From a bacterium (GTDB lineage Bacteria > Patescibacteriota > Microgenomatia > Levybacterales > UBA12049): a DNA stretch of 28,558 nt. Made by a program: the position numbers and the translations under genes. Below are positions 1 through 6,205 of the stretch, one piece after another. The stretch spans positions 1-28,558 of the forward strand of contig JAJYHW010000036.1 in NCBI GenBank assembly GCA_021784535.1, written 5' to 3'. Each line of letters begins with the position of its first letter. Position 1 is the stretch's first letter. A model generated the notes under the pieces. It worked only from the letters and a program-made list of their open reading frames with translations. It ran no database searches and was not told where the DNA came from.

Positions 1-1116
1 ACACTTGAAGAACCACCAGACCATGCGATATTTATTCTCTGCACAACCGAAGCGCACAAAGTACCCGAAACGATTGTGTCAAGATGTTTTCAGATCAGAT
101 TTGCGCCGGCTACTGAGGAGGAATTGGTGCGTTCTTTTAAGAGAATTGTTGCCGGAGAAAAAATCACTATTTCCGATGAAGCATTGCATGCAATTGCCAA
201 AATGATTGATGGAGGTTTTCGTGATGGCGTGAAGATTCTGGAGGAGACAATTCAATTAGCGGGTGAAAAAGCTGTTACAAAAGAATTTATTGAAACACAT
301 TATAACGTTAAGACAATTTCCATAAGCGCGTTGGATTTATTGGTTAATTTAGAAAGAAAAAAAGTAAAGGAAAGTTTAACGGACATATTAAATTTGGTAG
401 AGCAAGGCGTAGACGTGAAGCAGTATATTACTTTTTTACTACATGTTCTTCATAAGTATCTCTTAAAAGAGATGGGTATAGCAGGAGAAAATCTGCCTGA
501 AGAGTATCCGTTCAGGTTTACTTTGGAGGAGATAAAAAAACTTACCGAATTATTTACAAAAGCCTATAGTGATATTAGAACAGCAGTTATCCCGCAGCTG
601 CCGCTGGAATTGGCAGTTATTGAGTGGTGTGAAGATAAGTTAAAAGAGCAAAGAGCAAAGTTAAAAGTTTCTAACGAAGTTTCGAAGAGTATAGTAACGG
701 ATGAAACCGAGGTCTCCGTTTCATCCCTTCGCAAGCAAGTCGGCACAATAAAAAAAATAAAAGCGCTGTATGGTTCTTCAAAAGAGGATAACAAGGATAT
801 TGTTTCAATAGAACCTGTTATCGCGTCCAGTACGATTGAATTATTGCAAACAGCAGGCGATGTGATAACCGGTGAATGGGTGGAATTGTTCTGGAATAGT
901 TTGTTAAGTGAAATGAAAAAATATAATCATACGATTGCCGGTGTGCTTCGCGGATGCAAAATAAAAAGTTTTGAAAAGCAGCATTTGATTATCCAGACAG
1001 CGTATAAATTTCATAAAGAGCGTTTGGATGATATGAAGACCCGGGAAGCATTGTTGAAAATAAGTAAATTACTGACTGGAAAAGAAGTTGAAATTACGGT
1101 AGAATTGAGAAAGTAG
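1..1116 (+). CDS. dnaX: DNA polymerase III subunit gamma/tau, 3' part (5' end outside window)
   Basis: This is the clamp-loader ATPase subunit that loads the sliding clamp during replication. The reading frame is open from the first base of the window, so the start, Walker A and zinc module lie outside. Seen: the first residues read TLEEPPDHAIFILCTTEAHK, the end of the AAA+ core with sensor 1, followed by the SRC motif (residues 27-29 of the visible part) that carries the clamp-loader arginine finger. The rest (371 residues visible) is the helical lid and the collar domain, then a Lys/Glu/Ser-rich linker (about residues 210-260) and a C-terminal domain, so it is a tau-like rather than a minimal protein. 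The linker DNA contains AT-rich repeats also found in recR (see findings). The gene is followed at once by ybaB, the usual dnaX-ybaB-recR neighbourhood. Confidence 0.93.
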   Translation, partial: TLEEPPDHAIFILCTTEAHKVPETIVSRCFQIRFAPATEEELVRSFKRIVAGEKITISDEALHAIAKMIDGGFRDGVKILEETIQLAGEKAVTKEFIETHYNVKTISISALDLLVNLERKKVKESLTDILNLVEQGVDVKQYITFLLHVLHKYLLKEMGIAGENLPEEYPFRFTLEEIKKLTELFTKAYSDIRTAVIPQLPLELAVIEWCEDKLKEQRAKLKVSNEVSKSIVTDETEVSVSSLRKQVGTIKKIKALYGSSKEDNKDIVSIEPVIASSTIELLQTAGDVITGEWVELFWNSLLSEMKKYNHTIAGVLRGCKIKSFEKQHLIIQTAYKFHKERLDDMKTREALLKISKLLTGKEVEITVELRK

Positions 1117-1130
1117 GGAGGTGATTGTTT

Positions 1131-1427
1131 ATGGCTTTTAATCCATTTGGACAATTGGGTGAATTGAAAAAGATGCGTGATCAGGCGATGCAAATGCAGC
1201 GCGAGTTGCAGTCTGAGATTGTTGAGGTAAGCAAGCGCGGAGTGTATGTCAAAATAAGCGGAGATCAGAAGATTATTGAATTAAAAACCAATGATAAATC
1301 TGATGATGATATCCGTGAAGCAGTCAATGAAGCTGTCAAAAAAGCCCAGGAGGTTGCTGCGAAGAAGATGCAGTCAATGATGGGCGGCATGGGCGGACTT
1401 GCCGGAATGCTTGGAGGAGGAAAGTAG
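1131..1427 (+). CDS. ybaB: YbaB/EbfC family nucleoid-associated protein
   Basis: This is a small DNA-binding protein of the YbaB/EbfC family, 98 residues, the usual length. It starts MAFNPFGQLGELKKMRDQAM, has the amphipathic helix and beta core (YVKISGDQKIIELKT) and ends in a Met/Gly-rich tail (MQSMMGGMGGLAGMLGGGK), all typical. The family binds DNA as a dimer and is regularly encoded between dnaX and recR. I chose ATG 1131 rather than the in-frame TTG at 1125 because GGGAGGTGA (1116-1124) sits 6 nt before ATG 1131. That Shine-Dalgarno overlaps the dnaX stop codon, so the two genes are translationally linked. recR is displaced downstream by two inserted PRPP synthetase genes. Confidence 0.95.
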   Translation: MAFNPFGQLGELKKMRDQAMQMQRELQSEIVEVSKRGVYVKISGDQKIIELKTNDKSDDDIREAVNEAVKKAQEVAAKKMQSMMGGMGGLAGMLGGGK

Positions 1428-1537
1428 CAATTCGAAGCACCAAATCCGAAATACGAAACAAATTCATATATTTAAAAAATTAAAAATTGCTTTAAGTTTC
1501 GATGTTCGAATTTCGGGTTTTATTGTATAATCACGAT
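1428..1537 (+). promoter_or_regulatory. Intergenic inverted repeat and leaderless-type promoter of the first prs gene
   Basis: The gap holds a CGAAAT-rich imperfect inverted repeat: ATCCGAAATACGAAAC (about 1446-1461) against GTTTCGATGTTCGAATTTCG (about 1496-1515). It could fold as a weak terminator or be a dispersed repeat. A perfect TATAAT lies at 1526-1531, 6 nt before ATG 1538, so the transcript would begin at the start codon. No convincing -35 is seen at 17 nt. Confidence 0.55.
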
Positions 1538-2524
1538 ATGGCTGAGCAAAATGACGATAAGGTGTATTCTGAAAAAAAGAGAGATTTTATTCTTCTCGCT
1601 GGTCGTGCCAATCCTGAGTTGGCAGTTTCTATTGGCAAGATTCTTCATGCAGAAGTAACGTGCCCTATCAGTAGTTTTTCTGATGGAGAAATTAGAGTCC
1701 GTATTCAGCCAAATCTTCGCCGCCGTATGGTTTTTCTTATCCAGCCAACTTCAAATCCTGTAAATGACCATATTATGGAGCTTGTTTTGATGGCTGATGC
1801 AGCGAAGCGTGCATCAGCATCTGAGATTACTGCTGTTATTCCTTATTTTGGCTATGCCCGTCAGGACCGAAAAGAAATGTCCCGCGTTCCAATCAGCGCC
1901 TCAGCTATCGCATCTCTTTTGATCAACGCCGGAGTTGACAGAATCGTCACCGTTGATGTCCATTCAGAACAGCTTGAAGGCTCTATCAAACAGCCTTGGG
2001 ACAATCTTTTTGCCAGTTATTCTTTACTCCCTGCAATTAAGAAGCTCAAGCTTACGGATTTAGTTGTCGCCTCACCTGATAAAGGTGGTTTTCTTCAAGC
2101 AGCTGCATATGCAAAATTATTGCATACGGAAGGGATAGCAATTGCCTATAAACAGCGGGATATTGCGCTTAACGATGTGTCCAATACTCTTGCCATGATA
2201 GGAGATGTAAAAGGCAAAGACGTTTTGTTGGTTGATGACATGATCGATACAGCCGGAACCATTTGTCATGCTGCAAATTATATTAAGCAGCAAGGGGCAC
2301 GAAGTATCCGCGTGGCGGCTGCGCATGGTATTTTTGCTGGAGATGCTTTGAAGAAAATCAATGCATCTGCGATTAAAGAAATGATTGTATCTGATACGAT
2401 ACGGCCAAGAGAAGAAGTATTAAAAAACAAAAAGATTACTATTGTCTCTATTGCGCCGCTTCTTGCTGAAGCAATGCGACGTATCAGGACAGGTGAATCT
2501 ATCAGCAAGGCGCTAATTTTATAG
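1538..2524 (+). CDS. prs: Ribose-phosphate pyrophosphokinase (PRPP synthetase), bacterial-type copy
   Basis: It makes phosphoribosyl pyrophosphate from ribose 5-phosphate and ATP, feeding nucleotide, His and Trp synthesis. Seen in the 328-residue product: FSDGEIRVRI near the N-terminus, the ATP-region signature PYFGYARQDRKEMSRVPISA, the metal-binding histidine in VDVHSEQ, the flexible-loop Lys/Arg pair in YKQRD, and the PRPP-binding loop VDDMIDTAGT (about residues 232-241). These are the expected catalytic elements, and the length is normal. I chose ATG 1538 over the upstream in-frame ATG at 1502 because TATAAT ends 6 nt before it and a homologous N-terminus begins soon after. A second, clearly different PRPP synthetase follows 57 nt downstream with its own promoter. 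Confidence 0.92.
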   Translation: MAEQNDDKVYSEKKRDFILLAGRANPELAVSIGKILHAEVTCPISSFSDGEIRVRIQPNLRRRMVFLIQPTSNPVNDHIMELVLMADAAKRASASEITAVIPYFGYARQDRKEMSRVPISASAIASLLINAGVDRIVTVDVHSEQLEGSIKQPWDNLFASYSLLPAIKKLKLTDLVVASPDKGGFLQAAAYAKLLHTEGIAIAYKQRDIALNDVSNTLAMIGDVKGKDVLLVDDMIDTAGTICHAANYIKQQGARSIRVAAAHGIFAGDALKKINASAIKEMIVSDTIRPREEVLKNKKITIVSIAPLLAEAMRRIRTGESISKALIL

Positions 2525-2546
2525 TAAAATTGAAATAGCAAGCATT

Positions 2547-2575
2547 CTGATAGATGCTATCAATTGTGATACAAT
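2547..2575 (+). promoter_or_regulatory. Leaderless-type promoter of the second prs gene
   Basis: Extended -10 TGATACAAT (TACAAT at 2570-2575, TG at 2567-2568) with a weak -35 CTGATA (2547-2552) at 17 nt spacing. The ATG is 6 nt after the -10. Confidence 0.6.
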
Positions 2576-2581
2576 AGCTTC

Positions 2582-3529
2582 ATGAAGATATTTTCAGGTT
2601 CTTCCAATATCTCTCTTGCAGAAAAAATTGCAGAAGTACTTAATACAGAACTTTCTCCGATTGAAACAATGATTTTCCCTGACGGAGAAAGACGGGTGAA
2701 ATTAAATGTCCCTGTTGTTGATGAGGACACTGTTGTCATCCAATCGACCAATACGCCGGTAGATCAGCATTATATTGAGTTATTTTTTATCATTGATGCA
2801 TTGAAAAGAAGCGGGGCCAAATCAGTAACTGCTGTTATCCCGTATCTTGGCTACCAGCGCCAGGACCATGTTTTCAGGGACGGGGAAGTGGTTTCTTTGG
2901 AAGTAATGATTCGCTTCCTGGAATCTTTGCAAGTTGACCGCGTCATTGCTTTGGATTTGCATTCAATTAAAATTCCTGAGCTGTTTCATATCCCTGTAAG
3001 ACATCTCTCAGCACTGCCGCTTTTTGCGAAACGGATGCAAAGTAAAGCATTCAATACATTGGTAAGTGATAATCCTGAATCGTTTTTAAAAGACTCGATT
3101 CTTGTCTCTCCGGATATGGGAGGCCTGAGGCGGATTGAACAACTATCAGAGATGCTGGGTGGAATGCCATGGATTGCAACAGTCAAAGATCGGGATTTGC
3201 GAACAGGAGAAATTACTATAAAACAGTTTGATGGCCAGCTAACTCCTTCAGAGTTGCCAGGGAAGCGTGCACTTATAGTAGATGATATGGTCTCAAGCGG
3301 CAACACAATGGTACAGTCAGCCCGACTTCTGAAAGACAATGGAGTGATTGCTTGTGATGTTTTTGCGACACACGCAATTTTGTCGGATGAGGCACCAGGA
3401 CTCCTTCAGGAATCCAACATTGACAGAGTATATGTTACTGATACTGTTTTTATTCCTGAAGAAAAATTTTTCCCAAAATTGCATGTCATTTCTGTCGGAG
3501 AGATGATAGGGCAAGAGCTACGAAAATAA
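2582..3529 (+). CDS. Ribose-phosphate pyrophosphokinase-like protein, archaeal-type copy
   Basis: This is a second PRPP synthetase homologue, 315 residues. It keeps FPDGERRVKL, PYLGYQRQDH, the histidine in ALDLHSIK, the KDRD pair in the flexible loop and the PRPP loop VDDMVSSGNT (about 233-242), so it looks catalytically competent. It differs strongly from its upstream neighbour. The stretch HVFRDGEVVSLEVMIRFLES and the IPVRHLSALPLFA segment are reminiscent of archaeal Prs proteins, whereas the neighbour resembles classical bacterial Prs. This class assignment is by eye. It starts at ATG 2582 directly behind its own extended -10. An alternative is that it makes or breaks a related phosphoribosyl compound. 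Confidence 0.85.
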   Translation: MKIFSGSSNISLAEKIAEVLNTELSPIETMIFPDGERRVKLNVPVVDEDTVVIQSTNTPVDQHYIELFFIIDALKRSGAKSVTAVIPYLGYQRQDHVFRDGEVVSLEVMIRFLESLQVDRVIALDLHSIKIPELFHIPVRHLSALPLFAKRMQSKAFNTLVSDNPESFLKDSILVSPDMGGLRRIEQLSEMLGGMPWIATVKDRDLRTGEITIKQFDGQLTPSELPGKRALIVDDMVSSGNTMVQSARLLKDNGVIACDVFATHAILSDEAPGLLQESNIDRVYVTDTVFIPEEKFFPKLHVISVGEMIGQELRK

Positions 3530-3589
3530 TTTTTAATTTTCAATATTGTAAATTGATTGAAAATTGAGAATGAGCAATTGAAAATTATT

Positions 3590-4198
3590 ATGAGGATTCC
3601 AAAAGCTATCCAAAACGTTATAGAAAGTTTCGAGCGGCTACCCGGTATCGGGCCAAAATCAGCAGAGCGGCTTACATTTTACCTTTTACATGTTCCACAA
3701 GGTGAGTTGGATCGATTTGCATTGGCAGTCCAAAATTTAAGAAAAGATACAATAATGTGTTCATCTTGTTTTAATATAGGCGAGACAGATCCGTGTTTTA
3801 TTTGTCGGGATCCGCAGAGAAATCAGTCTATGATCTGCGTTGTTGAGCAGCCGCTTGATGTTATCGCGTTGGAAAAAAGTAAAAAATATCCTGGAGTATA
3901 TCATGTACTCAACGGCAAAATTGATCCGTTAAATAATATAGGACCGGATGAGATTCGGATAGGCGAATTATTGCAACGAATTTTGAATGACGAATTACGA
4001 ATTACAGAGGTGATACTCGCTACAAATCCGACAATGGAAGGAGAAGCGACGGCAATGTATATTGCAAAAAAGTTAAAAGTTCAAAGTGACAAGTTAAAAG
4101 TTTCACGGATAGGCCGGGGCCTTCCGATTGGTGCGGATATTGAATATGCTGATCCCACAACGCTTGAACGAGCGATGGAGGGAAGAAGCGAGTATTAA
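3590..4198 (+). CDS. recR: Recombination mediator protein RecR
   Basis: RecR acts with RecF/RecO to load RecA at gaps. The 202-residue product shows the helix-hairpin-helix LPGIGPKSAERL, a four-cysteine zinc finger (C57, C60, C69, C72: CSSCFNIGETDPCFIC) and a Toprim domain (VVEQPLDVIAL ... ATNPTMEGEATA), ending GADIEYADPTTLERAMEGR as in the family. I chose ATG 3590 (MRIPKAIQ), which matches the usual N-terminus. The in-frame ATG 3557 would add MKIENEQLKII, encoded by an AT-rich repeat. Two further repeat-like stretches are inside the gene: one encoding NDELRIT and one encoding KLKVQSDKLKVS. No clear promoter or Shine-Dalgarno is visible just upstream; the gap is an AT-rich inverted repeat. 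Confidence 0.95.
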   Translation: MRIPKAIQNVIESFERLPGIGPKSAERLTFYLLHVPQGELDRFALAVQNLRKDTIMCSSCFNIGETDPCFICRDPQRNQSMICVVEQPLDVIALEKSKKYPGVYHVLNGKIDPLNNIGPDEIRIGELLQRILNDELRITEVILATNPTMEGEATAMYIAKKLKVQSDKLKVSRIGRGLPIGADIEYADPTTLERAMEGRSEY

Positions 4199-4245
4199 AT
4201 ATTGCCAATAAGCAAATTAATGCTAAATGACCAATAATTTCATAT

Positions 4246-4887
4246 ATGCCAAACTTTAATCCTTTTTCCAGCAATGATGAAGATACAAGTTTTGAGAGAG
4301 GAACGCCTGCCGGACAAGTAGTAAAAACAGTAACAAAAGCGGTTTCCGATCAGACAAAAATTCAAACAAAAGCATTTCAAGATGATCTGAATGCGTTGCT
4401 GTTTGGCCCGAGTACTCCGCCGGATCAGGACGGTGCGTCAAAGGATCCTGCAAAAGCTCAGATAAATGCATCTCAGACAAACGTCTCTCAGGCAGTCGCC
4501 GGATCCCAGGCAAATGCTACAAATAGCGGTAATCCCAATCTTTCACCGGAAGAACAGGCGAAAATGGCAAAGATTAGAAATGAGTTATCCGGTAATTACA
4601 GAAATAAGCTTGGACTCATACAAAATGGTGTTCAGAATATCAATACCAATCTGGAGCAGGAGATGGAAAAAGCCCGCAAAGAGCGGGAGCAAAAGGAAGC
4701 GCAAAGAAAGCAGGAAGAAGAAGCAGAAGAGCAGCGCAAAAAGGAAGAGGAAGAAGCGCGTAAGCATGAACTTGTCTCACCGGCAGGGAAAAAGACAGGA
4801 TTTATGATGGGGAAAAAGCAGCAGCAGCCGATGGCAGTGCATCTTGCAAAGATCAAAACAGAAGGCAACCGCGGGACGAGCGGGTAA
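4246..4887 (+). CDS. Charged coiled-coil protein of unknown function
   Basis: The 213-residue product is not one I recognise. It starts MPNFNPFSSNDEDTSFERGT, has a Gln/Ala/Asn/Ser-rich low-complexity middle (about 65-110), then a long Glu/Lys/Arg heptad-like helix (about 135-175), and ends SPAGKKTGFMMGKKQQQPM followed by a basic KIKTEGNR tail. There is no signal peptide or membrane segment, so it is probably cytosolic. An AATAAT at 4233-4238 lies 7 nt before the ATG and would fit a leaderless start. The last 14 codons are duplicated downstream of the toxin-antitoxin pair (5458-5500). Small Lys/Glu-rich proteins next to dnaX/recR are common in CPR genomes, but no function is implied. Confidence 0.75.
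   Translation: MPNFNPFSSNDEDTSFERGTPAGQVVKTVTKAVSDQTKIQTKAFQDDLNALLFGPSTPPDQDGASKDPAKAQINASQTNVSQAVAGSQANATNSGNPNLSPEEQAKMAKIRNELSGNYRNKLGLIQNGVQNINTNLEQEMEKARKEREQKEAQRKQEEEAEEQRKKEEEEARKHELVSPAGKKTGFMMGKKQQQPMAVHLAKIKTEGNRGTSG
4848..4873 (+). repeat. Direct repeat, copy 1 (26 bp, 3' end of the coiled-coil gene)
   Basis: AAAGATCAAAACAGAAGG and the next 8 bases are identical to 5461-5486. Similarity continues in frame on both sides: both copies encode KIKTEGNR and then a short tail and stop. The two copies bracket the toxin-antitoxin genes at an offset of 613 bp. Confidence 0.9.
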
Positions 4888-4892
4888 ATTGT

Positions 4893-4921
4893 TTGACAAC
4901 TCGAACGTAATTCGATATTAT
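4893..4921 (+). promoter_or_regulatory. Toxin-antitoxin promoter with internal palindrome
   Basis: Consensus -35 TTGACA (4893-4898), 17-nt spacer, -10 TATTAT (4916-4921), then 6 nt to ATG 4928. The spacer contains TCGAA-5-TTCGA (4901-4915), a palindrome placed where an antitoxin autorepressor would block the polymerase. The promoter is seen in the sequence; its use as an operator is inferred. Confidence 0.7.
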
Positions 4922-4927
4922 CACATC

Positions 4928-5200
4928 ATGATACAAACAATTCCAGTCAATAAAGCAAAACAGGATTTGATACAACTTATTACCAATGCGGATAAGAAGC
5001 GGAACGAATATACCATTACCGTAGGGAAGTCGTCCGCAACGATTATTGCAACAGATGAACTCGAGTCGCTTCGAGAAACACTTGCGATCATGAGTAATCC
5101 AATAGTTATGAAAGAGATCAAAGAGGCGGAAGAGCAAGTAAAAAAAGGTAAGATTATCACCTTTGAGGAGTTTGAGAAAGAACTTCAAGAAAATGTATAA
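4928..5200 (+). CDS. Antitoxin of Phd/YefM type
   Basis: The 90-residue product fits the Phd/YefM antitoxins: a DNA-binding N-terminal fold (PVNKAKQDLIQLITNADKKR, ITVGKSSATIIATDELESLRETL) and a charged C-terminal helix (KEIKEAEEQVKKGKIITFEE) that would wrap the toxin. It would neutralise the neighbouring RelE-like nuclease and repress the operon. I chose ATG 4928 over the upstream in-frame ATG 4844 because a consensus promoter ends 6 nt before it, and because the longer form would run backwards through the previous gene's tail. Its end overlaps the toxin start by 8 nt, the usual coupling. The pair is bracketed by a direct repeat, which suggests it arrived as a unit. Confidence 0.88.
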   Translation: MIQTIPVNKAKQDLIQLITNADKKRNEYTITVGKSSATIIATDELESLRETLAIMSNPIVMKEIKEAEEQVKKGKIITFEEFEKELQENV

Positions 5201-5453
5201 GCTGCATATTACCAAGAAAGCTGATAAGCGGCTTAAAGAAATCGCAATAAATACATCAAAAGACGCAGTGCTTGTAGCGCTACGAGAAATTAGAGAAAAT
5301 CCGTATTTATATAAACCGCTAACGAAAGATTTGTCAGGGAAGTTTACTTATAAGTTGGGTGTTTATCGAATTATTTACGCTGTTGATAAAAAAGATGAGG
5401 AAATCACAATTCTTCTTGCAGGACACCGGTCAACTATTTATGGTAATCCCTGA
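5193..5453 (+). CDS. Toxin of RelE/ParE superfamily
   Basis: The 86-residue product has the compact RelE fold signature: MYKLHITKKADKRLKEI, a Leu/Arg-rich helix pair, PLTKDLSGKFTYKLGVYRIIYAV and the C-terminal ILLAGHRSTIYGN. The YRIIY...GHR core is shared with RelE/YafQ-type ribosome-dependent mRNA interferases; ParE-type gyrase toxins have the same fold and cannot be excluded. I chose ATG 5193 because it begins the family-like N-terminus and overlaps the antitoxin stop by 8 nt. It ends with TGA, which shows that UGA is a stop in this organism. Activity is inferred. Confidence 0.88.
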   Translation: MYKLHITKKADKRLKEIAINTSKDAVLVALREIRENPYLYKPLTKDLSGKFTYKLGVYRIIYAVDKKDEEITILLAGHRSTIYGNP

Positions 5454-5460
5454 CGTTTGT

Positions 5461-5486
5461 AAAGATCAAAACAGAAGGCAACCGCG
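5461..5486 (+). repeat. Direct repeat, copy 2 (displaced gene tail)
   Basis: Identical over 26 bp to 4848-4873. In frame it reads VKIKTEGNRDASW-stop (5458-5499), against AKIKTEGNRGTSG-stop at the end of the coiled-coil gene. It has no start codon of its own, so it is a leftover 3' gene end rather than a gene. The following 95 bases (5501-5595) hold only a 22-codon ORF at 5503 that I do not support. Confidence 0.85.
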
Positions 5487-5557
5487 ATGCAAGCTGGTGA
5501 TTATGGAAAATTCTGAATTGACACAGAAGATGCTCACTGTTGTTTTTCGTGAGGTGA

Positions 5558-5586
5558 TTGATTTATGCTAATAGATTTATTATAAT
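5558..5586 (+). promoter_or_regulatory. Promoter of the 167-residue orphan gene
   Basis: -35 TTGATT (5558-5563), 17-nt spacer, -10 TATAAT (5581-5586), ATG 9 nt further on at 5596. At most a 2-3 nt leader is expected. Confidence 0.65.
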
Positions 5587-5595
5587 AATCTTGCT

Positions 5596-6099
5596 ATGGC
5601 TGAACTAGGAGCAACTGAACAAAGGGTAATAAGTCAAATAAGAGAGGTCATCCGTTATGTGGATCCTAATGATGTAGCTGGTCTTGATCCTTTTGGGACA
5701 TTCGCTGTAGGTTATAAAGGAAATGGCACTCTTAATCTCTTCAGTGAAAATATTCGTAATATTGGTCCAAGTCTTGGGCCACTTTGTCGTTTTGTTGGCA
5801 AATCAGGTACAAGATATACAGTCGAATTTGATTCTGGAATAATGATGGAGCAAAAGATGAGGGATGGTAAGCCTTTTGGTGATCCTACATTTAGAGAATT
5901 AGGAGATGTCGTTAGGACAGCAGATGTTGTAACGTTCGGTAAGCCTCTCCCTCCGATTACAGGTAATGATCCAGTTACGAGCATGCTTATGTTAGCTACC
6001 AGTAAAGGCGCTGCCGGTTATAAAGATTATAATGTACCCAATCCTTTATTAGTTGCATTGCAAAAAATTGAAGCTTATAAAAGAGAAAATAACATCTAA
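5596..6099 (+). CDS. Hypothetical protein, 167 residues
   Basis: I do not recognise this protein. It starts MAELGATEQRVISQIREVIR and has no signal peptide or membrane segment. It contains a Gly/Pro-rich, beta-looking middle (FGTFAVGYKGNGTLNLFSENIRNIG; CRFVGKSGTRYTVEFDSG) and ends in a helical LLVALQKIEAYKRENNI. There are few charged low-complexity stretches, so it is probably a folded cytosolic domain. Support for it being real: a good promoter just upstream, and no competing frame. It lies beside the toxin-antitoxin pair and the displaced gene tail, so it could be part of transferred DNA. Confidence 0.7.
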   Translation: MAELGATEQRVISQIREVIRYVDPNDVAGLDPFGTFAVGYKGNGTLNLFSENIRNIGPSLGPLCRFVGKSGTRYTVEFDSGIMMEQKMRDGKPFGDPTFRELGDVVRTADVVTFGKPLPPITGNDPVTSMLMLATSKGAAGYKDYNVPNPLLVALQKIEAYKRENNI

Positions 6100-6168
6100 T
6101 TACTCCAAGTAGATAGTTAAATTTCTCTTATAATTAATAATTATGAATGTTTAATATAAGATGAGTTT

Positions 6169-6197
6169 TTGAATTCTACTCACGCTTCAGGTATAAT
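6169..6197 (+). promoter_or_regulatory. Leaderless-type promoter of cysS
   Basis: -35 TTGAAT (6169-6174), 17-nt spacer, -10 TATAAT (6192-6197). In-frame GTG 6203 and ATG 6206 lie 5 and 8 nt after the -10, so no ribosome-binding site fits in the transcript. Confidence 0.7.
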
Positions 6198-6205
6198 GCA
6201 AAGTG

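Noticed and set aside
4466..4807. 113-residue ORF in another frame of the coiled-coil gene
   Set aside because: A shadow of the Lys/Glu-rich coding sequence; Arg/Lys/Ser-rich composition typical of an out-of-frame reading.
5451..5453. UGA recoded as glycine, as in some CPR lineages
   Set aside because: TGA closes the toxin, idi and transketolase N genes at family-typical lengths, and no gene needs read-through of TGA.
5503..5571. 22-codon ORF after the displaced gene tail
   Set aside because: Too short, no family resemblance, no Shine-Dalgarno; it lies in likely insertion debris.
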